DNA of 64,000 nt, from the NCBI GenBank assembly GCA_963708905.1, contig CAVPUV010000072.1:1-64000 (forward strand). Reading direction: 5' to 3'. The stretch comes from SHZL01 sp963708905. GTDB lineage: Bacteria > Pseudomonadota > Gammaproteobacteria > Xanthomonadales > SZUA-36. Made by a program: the position numbers and the translations under genes. Below the pieces are notes generated by a model. It saw only the letters and a program-made list of their open reading frames with translations, ran no database searches and was not told the origin of the DNA. The stretch's first letter is position 1. Each line of letters starts with the position of its first letter. This document shows positions 45,726-53,252 of this stretch, piece after piece.

Positions 45726-45878
45726 GTGTCTGTCCATAAACGGGCATCCCAGCCCGTTATGGGATCGCGAAGCAAAAGCGTGGTTTTGCTTCGCTCTCAT
45801 TTTCAATGACTTACGTCATTGAAAATGGCGGCACTTCCATGTGCCGCGTTAGCGTGCATCCTATTCGGGATGCACGCT
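45726..45878 (-). repeat. Five-hairpin dispersed repeat, copy 4
   Basis: Full 153-bp unit, same orientation as copy 2. The end hairpin is perfect here: AGCGTGCATCC / GGATGCACGCT around a 6-nt loop (45851-45878). ATACTA stands directly outside both ends (45720-45725 and 45879-45884), extended to GCTATACTA counting element bases, which fits a target duplication. It fills the gap between the divergent sulfotransferase and methyltransferase genes, so it separates their promoters. Confidence 0.9.
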
Positions 45879-45897
45879 ATACTAACTTTTTTTGACC

Positions 45898-46881
45898 ATG
45901 ATCCGGATGAGCCGCGAATCCCAAATCCATTCCGCACGGACCGCGCACGGCTGGGATACCTATTGGCGTGTTACCGGGGATGTTGGTGCGTGGACGGCTG
46001 GTGGCGCCAGCCACCCGGCAATCAGGACGTTCTGGAGCAACTTTTTCCAGCCTCTGCAAGAGACCTGTGAAGCACCATCGCTGCTCGATATCGCCAGCGG
46101 CAACGGCGCCGTGGTGGAATGCGCGCTGGACATTTTCGCCGACCGCCCGCTGGACATGACCTGCGTGGACATCTCGGCCGCCGCCATCGCCAACATCCGC
46201 CAGCGTTTTCCCACGGTACACGGGCTGGTTTGCGACGCGCGTTCCATGCCGCTGGATGCGAAAAGATTCAATATCATCACCAGCCAGTTCGGTGTGGAAT
46301 ATGCCGGCATCGACGCCATCGCTGAAGCGGCCCGGCTGCTCGCGCCGGGCGGGAACATGGCCCTGTTGATCCACCACCGCGCGGGCAGCATTCACCGCGA
46401 GTGCGCCGCCAGTCTGGATGCGATCCAGCGGCTGCATGAAAGCCGTTTCATACCGCTGGCGATCGACATGTTCCAGGCCGGCTTCGCGGCGGTGCGTGGC
46501 GCGGACCGGACGCCCTATGAAGCCGCTGCCGCGCGGCTCGCGCCGGCCGTGGCCACGCTGGAACAGATCATGGCGCAGCACGGCAGGCAGGTCGCCGGCG
46601 ATACCATCGCTCGTGTGTATTCTGATGTGGCCCGGATCCATGACGATCTCCCACACTATGATCCGGACGAAATGCTGGCCTGGCTGGCGCGCATGGAAGC
46701 GGAACTCGATGACTACGCCGTGCGCATGTCCTCGATGATGGATTGCGCCGTCGACCAGCCGGAGTTCGAAAGGATCCGCAATCTATTGAACAAGCAAACC
46801 ATCGTGGAGCAGGCCGGACCACTGCTGGCCTCCGGGCAGGATTTACCCCTGGCCTGGGCGCTAGAGGCCCGCGGGCGGTGA
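45898..46881 (+). CDS. SAM-dependent methyltransferase
   Basis: About 327 residues with a class I methyltransferase core: motif I LLDIASGNGAVVECAL (near residue 62), acidic residue CVDISAAAIANIRQRF, motif around CDARSMPLDAKRFNIITSQFGVEYAG, and LLAPGGNMALLIHH. The C-terminal third is helical and family-unassigned. Substrate unknown. Candidate starts are ATG 45898 or ATG 45907 (SRESQIHSARTAHGWDTYW); no ribosome site is visible, and a TATACT box at 45880-45885 region could give a very short or absent leader. Its stop overlaps the next gene by 4 bp (GTGA). Confidence 0.85.
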   Translation: MIRMSRESQIHSARTAHGWDTYWRVTGDVGAWTAGGASHPAIRTFWSNFFQPLQETCEAPSLLDIASGNGAVVECALDIFADRPLDMTCVDISAAAIANIRQRFPTVHGLVCDARSMPLDAKRFNIITSQFGVEYAGIDAIAEAARLLAPGGNMALLIHHRAGSIHRECAASLDAIQRLHESRFIPLAIDMFQAGFAAVRGADRTPYEAAAARLAPAVATLEQIMAQHGRQVAGDTIARVYSDVARIHDDLPHYDPDEMLAWLARMEAELDDYAVRMSSMMDCAVDQPEFERIRNLLNKQTIVEQAGPLLASGQDLPLAWALEARGR

Positions 46882-47291
46882 CAGAAGACACGCCCGGTAC
46901 CGGCGGCTTGAACGATCCGGCGCTGCAGGCGTGGATCCAGCGCCAAATGAACAACGCAGTTCACGAAATGATGGAGCGTGGTCTGGTCGAAAGTCTGGTG
47001 GTCGAGGCCAAGCCGGCCTGGGTGCTGCCTTGCACGCTGCTGATCGGCAAGATTCGCCGGCAGCACCAGAGTAGTGGATTCGACTGGTTCATTTGTGGCG
47101 ACGCGCCGCTGACTTACACGCTTTCAACAGTGGCAGCAACCCCGCGGGAGGCCGCCCGGCATTTCGCCCTGCAATGGCAGCTGGATGCCGCTCGCCAGGG
47201 GGAAGCTGGAAACGAACTGGCGCGGAAGGCCGGAGCGCTGTACCAGTTGGTGGAGCAGGACGTTTTTTGGCAAAAACAGGGGTCAGAGTAA
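46878..47291 (+). CDS. Small protein of unknown function (possibly DUF4826-like)
   Basis: About 137 residues from GTG 46878, coupled to the methyltransferase stop (GTGA). Sequence starts TEDTPGTGGLNDPALQAWIQRQMNNAVHEMMERGLVE in pattern, then a beta region (KPAWVLPCTLLIGKIRR, FDWFICGDAPLTYTLS) and a helical C-terminus (AARHFALQWQLDAARQ). The layout resembles small DUF4826-type proteins, but I am not sure. The last codons and the TAA stop lie inside a 54-bp perfect palindrome, so the present C-terminus (QGSE) is partly supplied by that insertion. A longer reading from 46743 would overlap the methyltransferase and is rejected. Confidence 0.68.
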   Translation: MTEDTPGTGGLNDPALQAWIQRQMNNAVHEMMERGLVESLVVEAKPAWVLPCTLLIGKIRRQHQSSGFDWFICGDAPLTYTLSTVAATPREAARHFALQWQLDAARQGEAGNELARKAGALYQLVEQDVFWQKQGSE

Positions 47292-47332
47292 AAATCCCGG
47301 GTCATTTGACCCGGGATTTTTACTCTGACCCC
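47279..47332. repeat. 54-bp perfect palindrome (GGGGTCAGAGT type)
   Basis: Two 26-base arms beginning GGGGTCAGAGTAAAAATCCC and ending in its complement, with a 2-nt centre. The arm edge GGGGTCAGAGT matches a repeat I recall as widespread in proteobacteria near REP-associated IS200-like transposases (recollection, not checked). The left arm provides the TAA stop of the preceding small gene (47289-47291). Confidence 0.85.
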
Positions 47333-47336
47333 AAAA

Positions 47337-47364
47337 AGAAGGGCCGCAGATGCGGCCCTTCTTT
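47337..47364. terminator. Bidirectional intrinsic terminator
   Basis: Hairpin with 12-13 bp arms AAGAAGGGCCGCA / TGCGGCCCTTCTT and a short loop, followed by TGTTTTT on the plus strand and, read on the minus strand, by a run ending TTCTTTTT. It serves the methyltransferase/small-protein pair and the convergent TonB receptor. Confidence 0.9.
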
Positions 47365-47387
47365 GTTTTTCCTGAATCAACAAGCGA

Positions 47388-50300
47388 TCAGAATTTCCAT
47401 GCCGCGCGCAGGTAGTAGCCAATCCCGAACAGACGGTAGGTCGATGGATCGGTGGTGGCATTGAAGCCTATGTCCATAAACGGAGGCGCTTCGTCGGTGA
47501 TGTTGGTGACACCACCGGTGAGCGTCAGGCCCAGGCCGCCGAGTTCGTAGCTGACCACGATGTCGGAATACAGCTCGGCATGGATATCCTGGATGTAGGT
47601 ACCATCCGGCTGGTTGCCCTCACCGCAGTTGCAGAAAGTATCGGCATCGAGGCTGCTGATGTACTCGGCCAGATAGCCGATCGACAGATCACCCAGCGCC
47701 CACTGCAAGGTGAAGTTCGCCTTGTCTTCGGCATAGGCGCCGCCATCCTGCGCGGTCGGATCGGTGAAGCGGCCGTCCAGCCGCTGTTCCTCGGCGCCCG
47801 CGAACGGGGTCTTGGTACGCTTGATCAGATGCGACCACAGTACCGTGGCTTGCCACAGACCGATGCTCGAGCTGTAGTCCCAGCGTATCTCGGTGTCGAC
47901 ACCCTCGGCGCCCTGGGTGGCTACGTTCAGCGGGCCGTCGATGATCTGCGCGATGCCGAAGTCCGCCGGGCGGCGCGTGACCAGAGCGCAGGACGCTTCG
48001 TTCAGATTGATATAGCAGTCGTCGAGGATGAACTGCACACCCAACGAACTGATGGCGTCATCGACATCGATCTTCCAGTAGTCGACCGTGGCGGTGAAGC
48101 TGTGTTCACCAATGCTGGGCGTCCACACCACTCCGGCGGTGATGGTGTCGCCGGTTTCGGGCTGGAGGAAGGGGTTGCCGCCGACTTTGCTCAGCGCCTG
48201 ATTTTCGTCGGCGGGCGAGGTCTGGCCATTACATCCCGCCGCGATCGGTCCAGTGGTCGGATTACAAGGATCAGCGAAGGTCGGGAAGCTGTCCTGCAAA
48301 CCGGCAAACAGGTCGCTGATGGTGGGCGCGCGGAAGATGGTGCCGGCCGTGCCTCTGAGCTTCAGATCCTCTACGACCTGCAATTCCACGCCGAGCTGCC
48401 AGGTTTCATCGCCCTTGAACGCGTCCCAGTCGTCGTAGCGCAGACCACCCTTGAGGGTGACCGCCTGCGAGCCATTATCATACACCGGCGCCAGCACCTC
48501 GAGGAACACGCCGTTGTTGATCAGGTCGCCGTTGGTCGGGGTACTGGCGTTGCCGGTCACGGCGTTGGCGGATTTGCCGGAATCGGGCGTGAAGCGGAAC
48601 TCCTGCTTCCAGTAGGCCCAACCCGCGGCCCAGCCCAGTTCACCGCCCGGCAATTCGAACAGCGAACCACTGGCGCTGGCGCCCACGCTGGTGTTCCTGG
48701 TTGAATATGAATCATTCAGCGTGAAGCTGATGTAATCGAACATCTCCTGCGTGACGGTACCCACAACGGGCTCACCGGTCTCACGCACGACTTCACCGCC
48801 GCCCACCAGGTTCAGCGGCACGCACCCTGGGATCACCGACGACGGATCGTTGATGTCAGTAACGCACTCGGGCACGCCGTCACCATCCACATCGTCCGAG
48901 GGGCCGAGCGCCTGCGCCAGGAGCGCGCCGCTGTATTGACCGAAATCCTGGTCCGAGCGGCTGCGCGTACCATAGTTGACATAGACATTCCAGTCCACGT
49001 CCTGGAGTTTGCCTTCCAGACCCGCCACGAATTGCCACTGCTGGATTTCCTGGGTGAAACGGCGCGGTTGTTCGAACATGCGCCGACGGACAGTGGTGGC
49101 CCCGGCACCCAACGGCAGGTCGTCGAAACCGGAGACGGCAGGATCGTTGGACGCGTTGAAGTTCTGGACCGCCTGGCGCAAATAGAAGTTGTCGCCAGAA
49201 ATACCGGTACTACTCGGGTTAGTCGGATCCACGAGGAAACACGGGTCGCCGTTGTCGCAGAACAGCGGTGTCGGCGCCAGTTCCTGGGCCGACTTACGGT
49301 AATTGCCGCGGAATTCCGCGTTGAAGCGCACGTTGTCGGTAACCTCGAAATGCCCCTCGCTGAAAATGTTGTAGCGCTGGTAGGGCGTTTGCAGGTAATT
49401 GACCGGCGCGTAATTGTAGTTGCGCCCGTCGTGCACTATCGGGGTACCCGCCAGATTGGGCCCCGCCTGGGGAGTGCCGATCAGCAGCAACGGCCACGGC
49501 ACCGGGTCGCCTTCGTCGTCCAGCACCGGCTGGCCGTTGAGTGTGCGGTTCCCGGGGATCCGGAACCGCCCTTCCGGGATCGACGAGGAGCCAGCCCGGT
49601 AACAGCCACCCGAGGGGGTGCCGTCGTACGGCGCAGCGACCTGCCGTTCGCAGCCCTCCGGGTAGATGTAGAAGGAATCCTGCATGAAGGCCCACGGCAC
49701 GTCAGCCTGGAAGGCTTCATCCTGATCGATATATTCCGCGCCAAACACGAAATTGCCGCGGTCGAACTCGGTGCCGGCAATCACGCCGAAGGAGTTTTGC
49801 TTGCCGGCGCTGTCAAACCAGTCCGCCGTTTGCGCGGAAAATTCCACGCCCTCGAAATCGCGCCGGGTGATGATGTTCACCACGCCGGCCACGGCGTCGG
49901 CGCCATACACGGCCGAGGAGCCATCCTTGAGGACTTCGATGCGGTCAACCATGATGGACGGGATGGTCTGGAAATCGCCGCTGTCGACGATGCGCTGGCC
50001 GTTGACCAGGGTCAGGGTGCGGTCAGTACCCAAGCCACGCAAGTCGATCAGCACCGAACCGTTGCCACCATTGTTGGTGGTGGTGCCGATCGGTGAGCCG
50101 GACATGGACGGCATGCGCTGCAGAAAGTCGCCGACGTCGAGCATGCCGGTGAGCTGCATATCCGCCCGGTCGAGTACCGTCACCGGGCTGGCGCTGTCGA
50201 TGTCCGCGCGTTTGATGCGCGATCCGGTAACCACGGTTTCTTCAATCTCCAGCCGTGGCAGCTCGGTTTTATCTGAATCGCTGGCCGCGTCCTGCGCGAA

Positions 50301-50396
50301 CGCATTGGGCGTAAACGCAATGGCCAGCGCACCCGCACCCGCGCTCACATTCAATGCCAGGCGAATGGCTGATTGTAATTTCCTGTTGATAGACAT
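47388..50396 (-). CDS. TonB-dependent receptor
   Basis: An outer-membrane receptor of about 1002 residues. Start ATG 50396 follows GGAG at 5 nt and gives a signal peptide (SAIRLALNVSAGAGALAIAFTPNAFA). TonB box-like EETVVTGSRIKRADIDSASPV precedes the plug (DVGDFLQRMPSMSG, VLIDLRGLGTDRTLTLVNGQRI, VDRIEVLKDGSSAVYGADAVAGVVNIITR). The beta-barrel runs to the C-terminal strand YYLRAAWKF. Several Cys pairs in extracellular loops (EGCERQVAAPYDGTPSGGC, CDNGDPCFLV, DPCNPTTGPIAAGC) suggest disulfides. It belongs to the large receptor type common in sphingomonads and xanthomonads; ligand unknown. Convergent with the methyltransferase gene across a terminator. Confidence 0.93.
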   Translation of the reverse strand: MSINRKLQSAIRLALNVSAGAGALAIAFTPNAFAQDAASDSDKTELPRLEIEETVVTGSRIKRADIDSASPVTVLDRADMQLTGMLDVGDFLQRMPSMSGSPIGTTTNNGGNGSVLIDLRGLGTDRTLTLVNGQRIVDSGDFQTIPSIMVDRIEVLKDGSSAVYGADAVAGVVNIITRRDFEGVEFSAQTADWFDSAGKQNSFGVIAGTEFDRGNFVFGAEYIDQDEAFQADVPWAFMQDSFYIYPEGCERQVAAPYDGTPSGGCYRAGSSSIPEGRFRIPGNRTLNGQPVLDDEGDPVPWPLLLIGTPQAGPNLAGTPIVHDGRNYNYAPVNYLQTPYQRYNIFSEGHFEVTDNVRFNAEFRGNYRKSAQELAPTPLFCDNGDPCFLVDPTNPSSTGISGDNFYLRQAVQNFNASNDPAVSGFDDLPLGAGATTVRRRMFEQPRRFTQEIQQWQFVAGLEGKLQDVDWNVYVNYGTRSRSDQDFGQYSGALLAQALGPSDDVDGDGVPECVTDINDPSSVIPGCVPLNLVGGGEVVRETGEPVVGTVTQEMFDYISFTLNDSYSTRNTSVGASASGSLFELPGGELGWAAGWAYWKQEFRFTPDSGKSANAVTGNASTPTNGDLINNGVFLEVLAPVYDNGSQAVTLKGGLRYDDWDAFKGDETWQLGVELQVVEDLKLRGTAGTIFRAPTISDLFAGLQDSFPTFADPCNPTTGPIAAGCNGQTSPADENQALSKVGGNPFLQPETGDTITAGVVWTPSIGEHSFTATVDYWKIDVDDAISSLGVQFILDDCYINLNEASCALVTRRPADFGIAQIIDGPLNVATQGAEGVDTEIRWDYSSSIGLWQATVLWSHLIKRTKTPFAGAEEQRLDGRFTDPTAQDGGAYAEDKANFTLQWALGDLSIGYLAEYISSLDADTFCNCGEGNQPDGTYIQDIHAELYSDIVVSYELGGLGLTLTGGVTNITDEAPPFMDIGFNATTDPSTYRLFGIGYYLRAAWKF

Positions 50397-50695
50397 GAAT
50401 TCTCCTTCATGCAGTGTCATGTGATTAGTCGTCGAACTGGTGTTCAGGCATCCGAATCAAGCATGCGCCCGATCCACTTCCGTCCCATCGATCAGAACAC
50501 CCCGAATAAAAAATTAAATTTTTATTATTTACTGCTTCGTCTGCTGGCAACTTCATTGCTACGGGCCATAAGCACCGGCACAGGTAAAAGCAGCAAGCGT
50601 CTCCGAACTGGCGAGATAGTATCACCATTCGGAACCGTTTGGGAAGGATTTATTAACGCGCAATTAACGCGCAATTAACGGGGTTTCCCGGCGAA
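50397..50695. other. Intergenic region upstream of the TonB receptor
   Basis: About 300 bp between the receptor start and the end of the DUF4097 gene. It has an AT-rich stretch (AAATTAAATTTTTATTATT near 50510-50530), a plausible promoter zone for the receptor, and near 50655-50690 three tandem copies of TTAACG(CGCAA). No gene or clear operator was recognised. Confidence 0.5.
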
Positions 50696-51580
50696 TCAGC
50701 GTTGGCGAATTCGGATGTCGCCGCTGAAGCTTTCTATCCTGATGTTTGCGCCGTTGCCGCCTGCGCGGAAAGAGAAGATTTTACCTCGGTCATGCGAGTC
50801 CTCGTTGACGCTGCCAAAATCGCTGCGGATTTCGCCGCTGTAGGTCTGTGCGGTAAATTCGGCCTCTTGCGCGGTGGGCAGCGTCAGCCGCACATCTCCG
50901 CTCATGCTTTGGGCATTCAGGCGCCCGCCGACAATCACATCCAGATCCATCGCCAGGTCGCCTGATACGGTTTCGAAGCGGCCCCGTTCGATCCGGTTGC
51001 CAGTGAATTCAGCATCGCCCGACACCGTGCTGAGGCGAATTTCACCCTCAATTCCCTGCAGATCCATTTCACCACTGACGGTTTCCACGGAGGCGCGCGG
51101 CGCATGGCCGCGGAAGATCACGTCACCACTGACCGACTCGGCTTCCAGTCTTTCGGTACGTGCATCGACCGTAAGATCTCCGCTGACGGAATTCAACACC
51201 AGGCTGGCGCCCGCCAGGCCTTGCACGGAAATATCGGCGCTGATGCTCCGGGCCTCGACACTGGCTGCGGCGGGAATTTGCAAACGAAGATGCGATTCAT
51301 CCACATTGCGTTGGTTGTTGCGGTTGCGCACCCGGATTTCCACCCCGGATGAGGTCTCCAGGATTTCGAGATCCTCTGCATCGTCTCCCAATTCACCGCT
51401 GATTCGGACCTCGGCTTTATCCCAGGACGTGATCTCGATGGAGCCGGCCGCATTTTCTACCTTCAACAGCCCGTCCTTCCGCATCGCCCGGCTCTGTTCA
51501 ATTGACGAACCTGCATGGACTGCCGGCAGCAACAGTAAAGTAACGGTCGCAAGTAAAATCGGGTGTGTGATTTTCATCAT
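50696..51580 (-). CDS. DUF4097-type beta-helix-like exported protein
   Basis: 294 residues from ATG 51580, which overlaps the upstream stop (ATGA). Signal peptide KITHPILLATVTLLLLPAVHA. The mature protein is a ladder of short strands with the repeating motif SxSGDv or SVSGDL (NSVSGDLTVDA, ESVSGDVIF, ETVSGEMDLQ, STVSGDAEFTG, ETVSGDLAMDL, QSMSGDVRL, YSGEIRSDF, SFSGDIRIRQ), characteristic of DUF4097/DUF4098 parallel beta-repeat proteins. Probably periplasmic or surface-associated; function unknown. Third gene of a sigma factor, membrane protein, DUF4097 series, which suggests regulation by the cognate ECF sigma factor. Confidence 0.85.
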   Translation of the reverse strand: MMKITHPILLATVTLLLLPAVHAGSSIEQSRAMRKDGLLKVENAAGSIEITSWDKAEVRISGELGDDAEDLEILETSSGVEIRVRNRNNQRNVDESHLRLQIPAAASVEARSISADISVQGLAGASLVLNSVSGDLTVDARTERLEAESVSGDVIFRGHAPRASVETVSGEMDLQGIEGEIRLSTVSGDAEFTGNRIERGRFETVSGDLAMDLDVIVGGRLNAQSMSGDVRLTLPTAQEAEFTAQTYSGEIRSDFGSVNEDSHDRGKIFSFRAGGNGANIRIESFSGDIRIRQR

Positions 51581-52152
51581 AGGGTGTTGCTCCACTGGTC
51601 CATTGCCGCGATCTGTTTTAACCATTCAATCTGGCGGGCGCGTAAGGCGGTCATCCTCGAATTCAGGAATTCATTGTCAGGCTCATCCCTGAGCGCGGCT
51701 GACAATTGCAATTCGACCTGGCGCAATGCGCCCCAGCCCCGCTCGATCCATTCTGGCTTCAATCCTGTGGCTGTCCATGGAGCCTGGTTCAGAGCCATGA
51801 ATTCCCGCAAGACGGCTTGATATTCCAGTTCGCCAGCGGTGCTTGCAGTGACTGAATAGGGCCCGCCTGGCGGAGCGACGAGCGTCAGGGCTGAATCGCC
51901 GCCGGTCGAAGCCGCTGTTGAATCACGCCACTGGCTCTGCATGAGTACGCCCGCGGCAACAAGCATAAGCACGGAAGCCGCGGTGGCCAGCGGCCACAGC
52001 CGGAATCGCCAGGCAGCTGTCTTGCTCCCACTGGTGGCGGTTGACGCAAGTCGTTCGGCTATCTGCGGCCAGACATCCTGTGCCGGAGCGATTTGACGCG
52101 GCAGGCTTGCCAGCTGTCGTAAAAACGCCTGCTCATGCTGGATTTTGTTCAT
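51577..52152 (-). CDS. Putative anti-sigma factor (single-pass membrane protein)
   Basis: A 191-residue protein with a cytoplasmic N-terminal ~45 residues (QAFLRQLASLPRQIAPAQDVWPQIAERLAS), one membrane helix at about residues 52-70 (LWPLATAASVLMLVAAGVLM) and a periplasmic domain rich in helices (EYQAVLREFMALNQ, GALRQVELQLSAALRDEPD). Position directly after an ECF sigma gene with a 4-bp overlap and this topology fit an anti-sigma factor, though no zinc-binding anti-sigma motif (HxxxCxxC) is present. Family name unknown. Confidence 0.72.
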   Translation of the reverse strand: MNKIQHEQAFLRQLASLPRQIAPAQDVWPQIAERLASTATSGSKTAAWRFRLWPLATAASVLMLVAAGVLMQSQWRDSTAASTGGDSALTLVAPPGGPYSVTASTAGELEYQAVLREFMALNQAPWTATGLKPEWIERGWGALRQVELQLSAALRDEPDNEFLNSRMTALRARQIEWLKQIAAMDQWSNTL

Positions 52153-52769
52153 GCTTCGAGGTCCTCGCGAACCAGCCGGCGGGCCCGATGCAACTGGGCT
52201 TTTGAAGAACCCACTGCCATTCCGGTAATCGCAGCAATCTGCGCGTGTCCATAACCTTCAATGTCGAAAAGCACCAATACGGTTCGCGCGCGCTCCGGCA
52301 GACGGGCAATGGCCCTTTCCAGGTCCCTGCGTTGTGCGGCAAAAACATCACGGGAACCCGTTACCGTCCTTTCAGCCGATTCATCCAGCGGCTCTTCGTG
52401 CCTGGCACGGCGAACCCGGATGCGCCGGTCACTCAGAGCGACATTGGCGGACAGACGATGCAGCCAGGTGCCAAAACGGCTGTCGCCCCTGAAACTGTCC
52501 AGTTTTTGCCAGGCTCGCACAAATGCCTCCTGCAACAGATCTTCGGCCAAGCTGTTGTCGCCACCACACAGCCGCCACACCAGCGCATATATCCGATTGC
52601 GATGACGCCGGTACAGTGACTCAAAGGCTGGAACGTCGCCACTGCGTGCCAACGCCACCAGTTCCTCGTCCTCATCGTGGTCCGTCCGGGTCGTATTCCA
52701 CGATACCAAGGCAGCAGCTCCTCCCATGACAGCTTTGACGAGCAAGTCCGGTAAAGGGTTTAAATGCAC
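52149..52769 (-). CDS. ECF RNA polymerase sigma factor
   Basis: Up to 206 residues (an internal ATG at 52727 gives 192). Region 2: DVPAFESLYRRHRNRIYALVWRLCG followed by LAEDLLQEAFVRAWQKLDSFRGDSRFGTWLHRLSANV, where the helix and WLHRLSAN are typical of region 2.3-2.4. Region 4: AIARLPERARTVLVLFDIEGYGHAQIAAITGMAVGSSKAQLHRARRLVRE, with the HTH. RpoE-like ECF type; its control is likely by the protein encoded immediately downstream. No C-terminal extension. Confidence 0.93.
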   Translation of the reverse strand: MHLNPLPDLLVKAVMGGAAALVSWNTTRTDHDEDEELVALARSGDVPAFESLYRRHRNRIYALVWRLCGGDNSLAEDLLQEAFVRAWQKLDSFRGDSRFGTWLHRLSANVALSDRRIRVRRARHEEPLDESAERTVTGSRDVFAAQRRDLERAIARLPERARTVLVLFDIEGYGHAQIAAITGMAVGSSKAQLHRARRLVREDLEA

Positions 52770-52775
52770 CGGCCC

Positions 52776-52826
52776 AGGAGCCGTCGGATTTTCCCCGCTT
52801 GGGTCGGTTAAATCCGACAGGCTCCT
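52776..52826. repeat. Inverted repeat upstream of the ECF operon
   Basis: Arms AGGAGCCGTCGGATTT and AAATCCGACAGGCTCCT pair with one bulged base across an 18-nt loop. It looks like a REP-type hairpin rather than an operator. Confidence 0.65.
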
Positions 52827-52936
52827 GTGATGATCAATCTTACGACGCCTTAACCGTCAACGTGCAACTCAAGCCGCCTGCGTCAAGCCGAATCGCCACC
52901 CCTCAACCGCCGTAATGCCAGACTGCTGCAGACTGG

Positions 52937-53243
52937 ATCCCAGGCCTTTGCTGCGCAAAGCCTGGGATGACGCCCTTGTTTGCTGGACCGCCGTCATCCC
53001 AGACCGCCGCCCCCCTTACCGCCGTCATCCCAGACCGCCGTCATCCCAGACCGCCGCAGGCGGGTCTGGGACCCAGAGCAGCCCTTAAATGCACTCTGGA
53101 TCCCAGAGATTTGCGTTGCAAACTCTGGGATGACGCCTTTGTAAAGCTGCACAAAGCCTGGGATGACGCCCTTACAAAGCTGCACAAAGCCTGCGATGAC
53201 GCCCTTACAAAGCTGCGCAAAGCCGGGGATGACATCTTTTTAT
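52937..53243. repeat. REP-like hairpins and a 33-bp tandem array
   Basis: A gene-free stretch between the ECF operon and fadE. It holds hairpins built on ATCCCAG...CTGGGAT (52937-52968 around CAGGCCTTTGC; 53100-53131 around CAGAGATTTGC), several GTCATCCCAGACCGCC copies (52993-53050), and three adjacent 33-bp units starting GGGATGACGCC (53127, 53160, 53193) with a partial fourth to 53243. The unit ends in a CTGCACAAAGCC-like half-hairpin. An open frame through the array (repeating WDDALTKLHKA) is judged artefactual. Confidence 0.82.
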
Positions 53244-53252
53244 AACAAGGTT

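Noticed and set aside
48936..50096. Long plus-strand ORF opposite the TonB receptor
   Set aside because: Antisense to a well-supported receptor; no family features.
33578..53243. CRISPR array
   Set aside because: Repeats are either dispersed single units or head-to-tail arrays without unique spacers; no cas genes.
52967..53245. Plus-strand ORF encoding repeats of WDDALTKLHKA
   Set aside because: It coincides exactly with the 33-bp tandem REP array and has no ribosome site or family; read as an artefact of repeats.
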